This document shows, in pieces, positions 8,305-16,242 of a stretch of 64,000 nt of DNA. Position 1 is the first letter of the stretch. Each line of letters opens with the position of its first letter. Under the pieces are notes generated by a model. That model was not told where the DNA came from. It did no database searches and saw only the letters and a list, made by a program, of their open reading frames with translations. The position numbers were made by a program, and so were the translations under genes. Source of the DNA: Bifidobacterium bifidum ATCC 29521 = JCM 1255 = DSM 20456 (GTDB lineage Bacteria > Actinomycetota > Actinomycetes > Actinomycetales > Bifidobacteriaceae); NCBI RefSeq assembly GCF_001025135.1, contig NZ_AP012323.1:1860001-1924000 (forward strand), given 5' to 3'.

Positions 8305-9660
8305 TCACGACGAGCGGCGCGCGAGAATCGCCTCAAGGCCGGTTCCCAGCGAGTCGGAGGACGCATCCGGGGCATCCACGCTTGACCGCACCTCCGTCTG
8401 ATGGAACGCGTCGGTATCGTTCACCGAGGCGTCATCCATGACCGCGGCGACGGTGGCATCCGCATCCGCCTGCCCTGCATCGCCGCCGTCCACGGTGGCG
8501 GGCTGCTCGGCAACCAGTGCGGGAACGGCCTTCGCGACCTGCTTCGTCGATTTGATCTCCAGGCTCTCCGGCGCGGGCGCATGGCGGTCGACGCCATTGC
8601 GCGGCTCACCCAGCGAGAACGAAATCAGATCCTGAGACGCGGCCACTTCGAAGGCGTCCAAGGCCGCGGCCGGGTGCACCCGATCCAGTTCCGTGGTCAT
8701 GTCGCCGCCCGAGGGGGCGCTCCCCTCCTCGACGACCACTTCGGCATGGGAGTCCGCGGGCTCCACGACATTCGTCGCGGACTCGTCCGCGGACGGCTGC
8801 GCGACGGCATCCTGCCGCGGCTCAGGCTGCACGGCCGACGTTACGGCCGCTTCCGGCTGTTCCGATGCCGCATCCACATCATGCCGGCCGTTTTCGGACG
8901 CAGCCATCGCATGAGCCTTCTGCCTCGCCTCACGGGCGGCCAACGCGCGATCCTGCTCGATACGTGCGCGGTGAAGCGCCTGACGAATCTCCCGGCGTTC
9001 CATCACGTCGGTCTTCACTTCGGTCTCGGCAGAGGGATTCGCGGTGGCGGTTACCTGGTCACCGGCCGTATCAGCGATTGCCTTCGCCGCAGACTTGTCT
9101 GGGGACGTGGACTTTGCCTGAGACGGGGACTTTGCTCGCGGGCGGGCACTCGCCCCGGCCCGTTTCGCCAGACGTTCCCTGCGCCGCGCCTCGGCCAGCG
9201 CATGCTCCCAGCGACGGGCCTGACTGGAGGCCCGCACGCCCAACGCCAACACGACCGCCAGCAGCACGCCCGGAATCAGCGCGAACAGGGCGCTGAAAGG
9301 CAGGACCATCGACAGCACCAGTACCAGCACCGTGATCAGCAGCAGCGATAGCGCCAATATGCGCCGACGACGGACCGCCGCACGCCGAAGCTCGCGAATA
9401 TGCGCCACTTTCGCCGTGGTCGGCGTCGTGGTGCTCGTTTGCGCCCGCTGCATAATAGCCCCTTTCGGCTGCGGCGTATGCTCGTCGGAGAATCGAGTAC
9501 CGCTGTCGGCATCCACCAGATGCAACGACGACGAGTACCTGTCCTGACGGTGCTCGGCCACCTTTTTCATGCTGTTGACCGTCCGCCTGGGCAGCCAGCC
9601 AACCGCGATAACCATCAGAATCACCAGCACCACCACGGTGCTCAGCGACTCATAACCCAT
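8305..9660 (-). CDS. sepX: SepX/GlpR-type division membrane protein
   Basis: The N-terminus carries the actinobacterial SepX/GlpR signature: a membrane helix (about residues 5-22, STVVVLVILMVIAVGWLPRR) followed at once by a conserved basic segment (TVNSMKKVAEHRQDRYSSSL). Two further hydrophobic helices lie at about residues 100-145. The rest (150-451) is low-complexity Ala/Glu/Asp-rich sequence, presumably cytosolic. In Streptomyces and Corynebacterium this family is a membrane partner of the FtsZ division machinery. Neighbours (a RimJ-like GNAT, 5-FCL, FmdB and SAF genes) reproduce the conserved context. Homology rests on the N-terminal 50 residues; the long acidic tail is poorly conserved. 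Confidence 0.72.
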   Translation of the reverse strand: MGYESLSTVVVLVILMVIAVGWLPRRTVNSMKKVAEHRQDRYSSSLHLVDADSGTRFSDEHTPQPKGAIMQRAQTSTTTPTTAKVAHIRELRRAAVRRRRILALSLLLITVLVLVLSMVLPFSALFALIPGVLLAVVLALGVRASSQARRWEHALAEARRRERLAKRAGASARPRAKSPSQAKSTSPDKSAAKAIADTAGDQVTATANPSAETEVKTDVMERREIRQALHRARIEQDRALAAREARQKAHAMAASENGRHDVDAASEQPEAAVTSAVQPEPRQDAVAQPSADESATNVVEPADSHAEVVVEEGSAPSGGDMTTELDRVHPAAALDAFEVAASQDLISFSLGEPRNGVDRHAPAPESLEIKSTKQVAKAVPALVAEQPATVDGGDAGQADADATVAAVMDDASVNDTDAFHQTEVRSSVDAPDASSDSLGTGLEAILARRSS

Positions 9661-9684
9661 GTCCTTAAGAATAGGAGACTCCCC

Positions 9685-10359
9685 TTACGATTGCACTGAT
9701 TCCGGCATGGCGTGTCGAGCTATCAGACGATGGATGAACCCGTCGCCGGCGTCCTCGGCGAACAGGCTGTAGGTCTCATGATCGCGCCACTGCCCGTTGA
9801 CGAACATGTACCGGGGCCGCACGCCCTCATAATGACACCCCACTTTACACGCCACCCTGCGGGAGCGCTCGTTTTCCGGCAGTAATGCGATTTCCATGCG
9901 GTGCAGCCGAGGGCCGGTCGGATCACAGAACGCCCAGTCGGCGAGCAGCGCCACCGCCATCGGTGCGAAGCCATGCCCCGCGTACCGCTGATCGACCCAA
10001 TACCCGATCACACCGGTGCGCATGGATCCCAGATCTATCGCTCCCAGCGAAATCTGGCCGACGATATGCTCATGATAATCGATAGCGAACACCACTCCGC
10101 GGCCGGTCTGCTCGTTGTGACGCATCTGCTGCATCCACTGGTTGTAGGTCATCGGCGAGCCGTGCATGGGATCGCCTGACTCCCATGGATGCAACCACGC
10201 ATCGTTGCGCCACCGCACCTCGTTCCACTCCTCTTCGTCGTCCGCCGTGATCGGCCGCAGCTTTATCGGGCACTGCGGAATGCCGATCCACCGCGGCACG
10301 CGGATGGATGGCGCTGCCGGCTGCCGGAACACGGCGCATATCGATTGCAAAACGGACAC
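9685..10359 (-). CDS. GNAT N-acetyltransferase, RimJ/RimL-like
   Basis: A 224-residue acetyltransferase. It begins its GNAT fold at IKLRPITADDEEEWNEVRWRN (in two halves), continues with VGQISLGAI and GVIGYWVDQRYAGHGFAPMA, where the last part is the acetyl-CoA loop, and ends with the PENERSRRVACKVGCHYEG motif typical of the RimJ/RimL group. Members acetylate protein N-termini such as ribosomal proteins; the target here is unknown. The GTG at 10359 is preferred because homology begins soon after; an ATG at 10419 would add 20 residues, and neither has a clear ribosome site. It diverges from the 5-FCL gene. Confidence 0.78.
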   Translation of the reverse strand: MSVLQSICAVFRQPAAPSIRVPRWIGIPQCPIKLRPITADDEEEWNEVRWRNDAWLHPWESGDPMHGSPMTYNQWMQQMRHNEQTGRGVVFAIDYHEHIVGQISLGAIDLGSMRTGVIGYWVDQRYAGHGFAPMAVALLADWAFCDPTGPRLHRMEIALLPENERSRRVACKVGCHYEGVRPRYMFVNGQWRDHETYSLFAEDAGDGFIHRLIARHAMPESVQS

Positions 10360-10441
10360 GCACCCATTGTGCCATCGTCGCGTCTCCGACACGGCGCACC
10401 GTCCGCCGATGACGGACATTCGTCCGTGATAGAACGTAACC

Positions 10442-11134
10442 ATGAACCTTTGCCAACGCCGGCAGACGACCGATGCCGATATGTCGGACGATCTGCGCAA
10501 GAGACAGCTGAGACGGGACGCCATCGCGCGGCGTAAGACCGTGACGCGGCAGGAACGGGACGCGGCCGCGGCGGCACTGGCCGAACACATTGTGCCGTTG
10601 CTGGACTTGGTCGGCGTGCAGGCCGGCACGTCTGGCGTCATGTCCGCGCCACACGGCCGCGGACACCGGCCGCCGACCGTGGCCGCCTACGTGTCGATGG
10701 GCAGCGAAATCCCCATGCGGCCGCTGCTGTCCCTGCTGCTCGACCGCGGGCTGCGCGTCCTTGTGCCGCGCTTGGGCTCCGGTCTGGACGTGGGATGGGC
10801 TCTGCTGCCCGACATGGCCTCATTGCATGGCGTGACCTGCGAGGGAACCGGCATGGCACAACGGCCGGATGAGCCGGATACGCAGACGCTTGGCCCGGCG
10901 GCCCTTGGCGATGCCGACCTGATCATCGTGCCCGCGCTGGCCGTGGATGCGCATGGCGTCCGGCTTGGGCGCGGCGGCGGCTGGTATGACCGCGCGCTGA
11001 CATACCGACGCGGAGGCGTGCCGGTCGTCGCCGTCTGCTGGCCGTGGGAATGCATGGCAGACGACCTGCCCCGCCAGTCTCACGATATCCCGGTCGACTG
11101 GGTGGTCACGCCGCAGGGAGCCCAACGCCTGTAG
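10442..11134 (+). CDS. 5-formyltetrahydrofolate cyclo-ligase
   Basis: This 230-residue enzyme converts 5-formyl-THF to 5,10-methenyl-THF with ATP, recovering stored folate. Family features are the basic N-terminal RKRQLRRDAIARRK (ATP site), VAAYVSMGSEIPMRPLL, and the C-terminal signature PALAVDAHGVRLGRGGGWYDRAL. The ATG at 10442 has no clear ribosome site, so the transcript may be leaderless; the ATG at 10481 is an alternative start. The protein is somewhat longer than the roughly 190-residue norm because of an insertion after residue 55. Its place between GNAT, sepX and FmdB genes is conserved in actinobacteria. Confidence 0.9.
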   Translation: MNLCQRRQTTDADMSDDLRKRQLRRDAIARRKTVTRQERDAAAAALAEHIVPLLDLVGVQAGTSGVMSAPHGRGHRPPTVAAYVSMGSEIPMRPLLSLLLDRGLRVLVPRLGSGLDVGWALLPDMASLHGVTCEGTGMAQRPDEPDTQTLGPAALGDADLIIVPALAVDAHGVRLGRGGGWYDRALTYRRGGVPVVAVCWPWECMADDLPRQSHDIPVDWVVTPQGAQRL

Positions 11135-11287
11135 TTCGCCATCCGCGCAAGTTCGCGGAGGGAACAAAACGAGACGTCGAGCGGCGCGGTGTCCGCGTGA
11201 CGACTAGGATATGAACGGACTTGATGCGTATGCCGGGCATCGCATACGTGCCGGAATCATATAATGAGCTTCGACCAGGGAGGAACC

Positions 11288-11482
11288 GTGCCAACCTATC
11301 ATTACCGTTGTAAGAACTGCGGATACGATTTCACCGAGCAGCAGTCGTTCGAGGACGACCCGATCACCGTGTGCCCCCAGTGCGGGCAAGAGCAGGTGCG
11401 CAAGGTGTATTCCGCCGTGCCGATCGAGTTCAAGGGGCACGGCTTCTACCGCACCGACGGGCGCGGCGGCTCCGGCAAATAA
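11288..11482 (+). CDS. FmdB-family small zinc-ribbon protein
   Basis: A 64-residue protein with the FmdB-type zinc ribbon: YHYRCKNCGYDFTEQQSF and, 18 residues on, CPQCGQ, giving two CxxC pairs. The C-terminal GHGFYRTDGRGGSGK matches the Gly-rich tail of this family. The GTG at 11288 is chosen because GGGAGG precedes it by 5 bases; the upstream ATG at 11264 has no such site. The biochemical role of the family is not established; it usually sits next to 5-FCL genes in actinobacteria, as here. Confidence 0.88.
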   Translation: MPTYHYRCKNCGYDFTEQQSFEDDPITVCPQCGQEQVRKVYSAVPIEFKGHGFYRTDGRGGSGK

Positions 11483-11633
11483 GCAGCTGCCATTGGCGCG
11501 TTCGCCGTCTTCCGGCGGCCAGTGCTCGGCCCGCGCATGTGCGACACGCCCAAGATGTGGATAACTGCCGAGCCTTCGACCACATTTTCGTCACGGCTTG
11601 CGCATCGGAACAACGTTCAGTCACCATGCTTGC

Positions 11634-12293
11634 ATGGTGACTTTTTCTATATTGGAGAAGCTGAAGCGCCCCACGTTGCGCCAACGTCGGATGCTGCGGC
11701 TCACACGGCGGCTGATGGCGGCCTGTTGCACGGCCATTGCAGCATTCGCGACACTGCAATGCGTGACGGCGAGCATCGTCACGCAACCGGTCGTGGTGGC
11801 GGCACGGCTCATCCCACGCGGCGCGCGTATCGGCGCGGAGGACGTGGAGATCCGGCAGATGCCCGTATCGGATGGTTGGGATACGGCGCTCGATGCGGCG
11901 AATCAGGCGGCGGGAGGCATCGCGCAGACGGACATCGCCGCCGGGCAGCCGCTGTTCGGCGCCATAGTTTCGCGGCGGCCGGTGGCGGAACCCGGTCAGA
12001 CGGTGATCGATGTACGGGTCACCGGCACTGTGGACGGCATCGCGGCCGGTGATGTCATGGATCTGGTATCCGGCACCCCTTGCGACGCTTCGACTGGTAC
12101 GACTTCATCGCGTGACGAATCCGCAGGCGGCCGGTCATGCGTTCTCGCGCGATCGGCCACGGCGATGGATGCCGCCCATGACGATGCGATGACCGGCGGC
12201 ACGCTCATCACGTTCGCTTTGACTCCCGACGAAGCCATATCAATCATCAACGCACAGGAACTCGGTCCGATTATGGCCGTCACTGCGCAATAG
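11634..12293 (+). CDS. SAF-domain protein with signal anchor
   Basis: A 219-residue protein with a basic N-terminus, a hydrophobic helix (LMAACCTAIAAFATLQC, about residues 27-43) and an extracellular SAF domain (VTQPVVVAARLIPRGARIGA then EDVEIRQMPV), the fold shared by CpaB/RcpC and antifreeze-like proteins. SAF proteins of this context are secreted and poorly characterised. The ATG at 11634 is favoured, though no ribosome site is seen and ATG 11691 is possible. The last 80 residues are Thr/Ser/Asp-rich before a hydrophobic end (LITFALTPDEAISIINAQE). It follows FmdB on the same strand after 151 bases. Confidence 0.75.
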   Translation: MVTFSILEKLKRPTLRQRRMLRLTRRLMAACCTAIAAFATLQCVTASIVTQPVVVAARLIPRGARIGAEDVEIRQMPVSDGWDTALDAANQAAGGIAQTDIAAGQPLFGAIVSRRPVAEPGQTVIDVRVTGTVDGIAAGDVMDLVSGTPCDASTGTTSSRDESAGGRSCVLARSATAMDAAHDDAMTGGTLITFALTPDEAISIINAQELGPIMAVTAQ

Positions 12294-12317
12294 CTGCAGT
12301 TGCTCAGCCGCAGCAGC

Positions 12318-12353
12318 CACCTCCAGTCTCGCTGTTCGCGCGACTGGGGTGGT
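12318..12353. terminator. Bidirectional terminator between SAF gene and 12362 gene
   Basis: CCACCTCCAGTC (12318-12329) pairs imperfectly with GACTGGGGTGG (12343-12353). It lies between the stops of two convergent genes. There is no T run, so strength is uncertain. Confidence 0.5.
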
Positions 12354-12361
12354 CACCACAC

Positions 12362-12616
12362 TCAACGTTTGTCGTTGAAGATGGCCCAGTGGGGTGGCAG
12401 TTCGCCGAGGATGCGTTTGTCGTCGTCGGCCTCGCGCTGCTGCTCGGTACGCATATCGCCCGGTTCGAGTTTCACGCCGTCTGCATCGAAGCGCTCGGTT
12501 CCGTGGAACACGACGCGTTTGTGCTCGCGCCGCGTACGACGCGAGGCACTGTACGGCCTTGGCTCCGAGGCATCTGCGGCCACACGATCCCCGTCACCAG
12601 TAGTATCGCCGCTCAT
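12362..12616 (-). CDS. Small conserved-looking protein, third gene of the FHA operon
   Basis: An 84-residue charged protein without membrane segments. It begins MSGDTTGDGDRVAADASEPR, has a basic patch (SRRTRREHKRVVFHGTERFD) and ends LGELPPHWAIFNDKR. I do not recognise a family. The start is fixed by its 4-base ATGA overlap with the stop of the upstream helicase-like gene (12613-12616), which implies translational coupling and a linked function. A frame open further upstream (to 12700) lies inside that gene and is not needed. Confidence 0.7.
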   Translation of the reverse strand: MSGDTTGDGDRVAADASEPRPYSASRRTRREHKRVVFHGTERFDADGVKLEPGDMRTEQQREADDDKRILGELPPHWAIFNDKR

Positions 12617-15600
12617 CGCACATCCCCGTAGATCTCGCCGATGCGCGACACGATCGCATCGACCTCCTTGTCCGGGTTGACGAATGCGCCGACACTCCAC
12701 ACGCTCATCACCGACCAGCCCAGCGACGCAAGGTCCTGCATCAGGCCGCGATGCCGTTCACGCGTGGACTGCACGCTCATGAACTGCGCGTCGTCGGTCA
12801 GCACGGCCAGCGCGAACGGCTTGTCGGGCAACCCGACGACCATCGGAATGTGCAGGCCGCGGTCGAACCCGTAGTCGACGGCGGCGTTCAGTCCGCGGGA
12901 CCGCACGCGCTCCGCCAGATCATTGAACAGCACATTGTTCGACCGGGTGATGGTCACCGGACGCACCACGTGGTCGTCCAGCTGCTCCACCCAGCGCAGC
13001 ATGGCATGCAGCAGCTGCGGTCCGGGCTGGTGAAGTCGCTCATCGTCCAGATCAGACTCGTCGAACGCCGAAACGATATCGAGATGGCGGTCGCACAGCG
13101 CCAGCGCATCCAGCAGCATGGCACGTCCGCCTTCGCCCTCCAGCACGCCGAACTGCTGCAGCAGACGCCCATGCACGGTCTTCGCGTAGCACAACGACAG
13201 AATCACGTCCGTCGACTGGGCCCCGGCGATCTCCGGCAGCGCGACGATGCGCACGTGGCGCAGGAACTGCCCCATGGTCTTGTTCTTCGACGCCAGCGAT
13301 TTCAGTTCCGCACCGAGTCGCGAACGGAACGCGTCGGTGAGCGTGACCACGGTCAGCGTGTAGCCGACTGGCACCACGTTGAAACTCGCCGCGCGTTCGG
13401 TGATGATGCGGACGACCTCATCGATCTCCTGCTGGCTGCTCTCGACCAATCCGGTGGCCATGACCGGCGTTCCGTTCGCCTCGACCTTGTGGAAGGCCAC
13501 CCGGCCTTGCGACGGCTCGGTCGTGACGTCATAGCGCACCTCGCCATACCCCTGGGATTCCAAGAACGCGGCGAGCCTGGGCGCGCGCCGCACGGGGTGG
13601 GAGCGGACCTTCACGCTCGGCAGCAGCTCCATCAGCGCCTTCACGCTCGGCGAGGTCACGGTGGACCGGTGGGCCAGCACGGCCACCTGCTTCGCGCGGC
13701 AGACGATGGTCAGCAACTGGATGGCCGGAATGTGCGCGGCCGCGTCGATGATTGCCACGTCGGCGAGGGTCGTCGGATCGGTGAGCGCGGCAAGCGTGGC
13801 CGGGGTCGCCACGATGATGGGCTTGGCCGCGGCCAGGATCTCGGGGTGGTCACGGCGTATCCGGCTGAGCGGGATGCGGGTCTTGCCGGCCAGCACCGTG
13901 TGCAGCTGGTTGGATTCCTGCGTGCGGGAGAACAGCATTTCACACAGGCGGCGCATGGATTCCTGCGCGACCATCGGACCGACCGAACGCACGTGTTCGG
14001 TGTCCACCTGCGCGAAACGATCCGCAGCGGACTGCAACGCCGACCCATCCTGATTGGAGATGATCGCGGACGCCCGCACGATGTTCTCGAACACCGTGGT
14101 CCACCATGCCAGCTGCAGTTCGGCATCCACCGATTCCACCGGCACACGGCGCGTGTGCAGGTCCTCGACCAGTTCGGTGAGCCCGGCCGTCTGGAATTCA
14201 TGTTCGAGACGGCAGCGCTCCGGCAGTGTGTCCAGCGCGAGATGGTCGTCGAACAGCGCCTTCAGACGTTCCTCGACGGCGACGAAATCCTGCGATTCCA
14301 GATCGCCGCCCTGCACGGTGGTGGACAGTACGGCGTCCAGCGCCGTCAGGTCGCGGGCCAGCTCCTCCTGCGTGGCGATGATGTCGTCGAGTTTGTTCGG
14401 CAGCACCGGCCACCCGCCGTGAGGCACGAACATGCGCCATTGCGCGGCCTGCTTGGCCACGACCTGCAGCGCATCGTGCAGGTTCTCGACCTGTGCGCCC
14501 ACGCGCAGCAGGCTCTTGGCCTCCTTGATATGGCGGCGACGCTCCCAGAATCCGATAGTGGTGCCTTCGGCCTTGCGTTCGGCCTTGGACTTGCTCGACT
14601 CGATCATCGCGTCGATGTCGCGCTCGAAGATCTCCGGCTGGAACACGTCGAGCACGCGGCGCAGGTTCTTCAGCACCTGCACCTGACGGCCCCACTCCTG
14701 CTCGGTGTTCGGTATCGGGAACCCGCATGTCTGCACGGTGGACGACACCTGTTCACGGGTCAACGGCAGCAACTTGCGCAGCAGATCGACCACACGCTGG
14801 TAGACGGTCACAGCCTCGTCCTCGGACGTAATGGAGGCCTTGAACCAAGCGGTATCCTCCGGTCCGAGCGTGAATTCGCCGAGCTCGCCGGCACGCCTGA
14901 GCTTCGCCGCCCATTCGTCCAGATGACCGCCGATCTCACGCGCGGTCTCCTTGCGCAACCGCACTCGGGTGGCGGGATGCGCGGGCAACGTGGCGATTTC
15001 GGCGAGGTTCTGTATGGTCTGGTACGCGGACACGCCCCACTGCTTGTCGGTGCAGTGCAGGTCACCCAGATACCGGGTGAGACGGGAACGCACGCCGACC
15101 AGCTCATCGGCGATCTGGTCGAACCGGGAGCTGGCGACGCCGGGCTGGAATCCGACCGCGGCGATCAGCTGATGGTCGATGCTGTCATTGCAGCGCTCGT
15201 CCGAGACGTCGAGCACTTGGCCGCTGAGCTCATTGGCGCTGATGGCCTGACGGAAACGACGCTTCTGATCGGCGATGCACGGCACGTACAGTACGCTGCG
15301 GCCGTTCATCACGCAGCGCGACGCGATGGCGGCGGCGTAATCGGCGGTGTCACGCCCGTTGACGACATCGACTCCGAGTGAATGCCCGGCTGCGACCATA
15401 TCGGCCGCGTACCGCACGGCGTTGTCGACATCGCCGACTTCGAACTCGTTGTGCGGATCGGCGTCGAATGGGCTGAACGCAGGTGCGCCGGAGTCCTTGA
15501 GCGCTTCGGCGGCCTCCTTGCTGCCCGCGAGCGCGTCCAGCACCGTGTTGCCGGTCGCCCCCTCGGCCAGCGTATCGATAATGTGCTGGCTTTCGGCAAG

Positions 15601-16242
15601 AATCAGCGAGCCGGGCGACATGAAGCAGCCCAGGATAATCTGCCGCTCGATGGTGAAATCGGGGAACACCTTCTCCGCACGCTTGGTGATCGCCGCGAAC
15701 ACCGCGGACGTTTCGGGCGTGCCGCTCTCGTAGTTGGCGCCGTTGAACAGCTCCCGCTCGTCAAGTTCGACGTGCTGCTCGCGCATCACCGTCACGAACG
15801 CGGGGTTGAGCCGGACATGCCCGACGAACCGGATCACCGCCACATCGCCTTCATCCTGGGCGCTTTGCACGGATACCGGATACAGCAGCACCGGCATGGC
15901 ACCGTCGTCCCATGTGGCGACTCCCACGGTGAGAGACAGTTCCGCGACGCCGCTGACGCGCAGTTTCGCGGCCTTCTCGTCAAGCACCCGCTCCAGTCGG
16001 CGGTTCGCCGCACGCAGCATGCCGTTGTCGCGGAACAGCAGATCCAGCGACGCGCGGCCTCCCGCGAACAGCTGGGCGATGCCGGAGGGATGCGCATGGG
16101 TCAAATCGAGCTTCGCCCCAAGCTGGTTGATGTCCTCCAATGGGGACGGCACCAATCCGGCGCGGTACTGCTCATGCCATTGACGCATGCGTTCCAGCGA
16201 TTGGGGCGCCTGTTGCATGCTTTCGCTCATGACCCGACTCAC
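12613..16242 (-). CDS. Helicase-like protein with degenerate ATPase and nuclease motifs
   Basis: A 1209-residue protein laid out like DUF4011-type SF1 helicases with a C-terminal MTES_1575-like endonuclease fold. Where Walker A is expected (about residues 291-308) it reads VDVVNGRDTADYAA, lacking GKS/GKT. Where DEAS is expected (about 827-840) it reads VAIIDAAAHIPAIQLL. The C-terminal domain (about 1107-1200) keeps the shape ending LASLGWSVMSVWS but reads ALAVLTDD where a catalytic Glu normally stands. The frame is intact, so the protein is probably a non-catalytic scaffold. It starts with GTG overlapping the FHA gene stop (GTGA); an ATG at 16230 is also possible. It overlaps the next gene by 4 bases. 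Confidence 0.75.
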   Translation of the reverse strand: MSRVMSESMQQAPQSLERMRQWHEQYRAGLVPSPLEDINQLGAKLDLTHAHPSGIAQLFAGGRASLDLLFRDNGMLRAANRRLERVLDEKAAKLRVSGVAELSLTVGVATWDDGAMPVLLYPVSVQSAQDEGDVAVIRFVGHVRLNPAFVTVMREQHVELDERELFNGANYESGTPETSAVFAAITKRAEKVFPDFTIERQIILGCFMSPGSLILAESQHIIDTLAEGATGNTVLDALAGSKEAAEALKDSGAPAFSPFDADPHNEFEVGDVDNAVRYAADMVAAGHSLGVDVVNGRDTADYAAAIASRCVMNGRSVLYVPCIADQKRRFRQAISANELSGQVLDVSDERCNDSIDHQLIAAVGFQPGVASSRFDQIADELVGVRSRLTRYLGDLHCTDKQWGVSAYQTIQNLAEIATLPAHPATRVRLRKETAREIGGHLDEWAAKLRRAGELGEFTLGPEDTAWFKASITSEDEAVTVYQRVVDLLRKLLPLTREQVSSTVQTCGFPIPNTEQEWGRQVQVLKNLRRVLDVFQPEIFERDIDAMIESSKSKAERKAEGTTIGFWERRRHIKEAKSLLRVGAQVENLHDALQVVAKQAAQWRMFVPHGGWPVLPNKLDDIIATQEELARDLTALDAVLSTTVQGGDLESQDFVAVEERLKALFDDHLALDTLPERCRLEHEFQTAGLTELVEDLHTRRVPVESVDAELQLAWWTTVFENIVRASAIISNQDGSALQSAADRFAQVDTEHVRSVGPMVAQESMRRLCEMLFSRTQESNQLHTVLAGKTRIPLSRIRRDHPEILAAAKPIIVATPATLAALTDPTTLADVAIIDAAAHIPAIQLLTIVCRAKQVAVLAHRSTVTSPSVKALMELLPSVKVRSHPVRRAPRLAAFLESQGYGEVRYDVTTEPSQGRVAFHKVEANGTPVMATGLVESSQQEIDEVVRIITERAASFNVVPVGYTLTVVTLTDAFRSRLGAELKSLASKNKTMGQFLRHVRIVALPEIAGAQSTDVILSLCYAKTVHGRLLQQFGVLEGEGGRAMLLDALALCDRHLDIVSAFDESDLDDERLHQPGPQLLHAMLRWVEQLDDHVVRPVTITRSNNVLFNDLAERVRSRGLNAAVDYGFDRGLHIPMVVGLPDKPFALAVLTDDAQFMSVQSTRERHRGLMQDLASLGWSVMSVWSVGAFVNPDKEVDAIVSRIGEIYGDVR

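Noticed and set aside
12751-15381. 876-codon open frame on the plus strand opposite the helicase-like gene
   Set aside because: It is the shadow of the minus-strand gene: Arg/His/Gly-rich composition, no ribosome site, and the opposite strand has clear domain layout and coupled overlaps.
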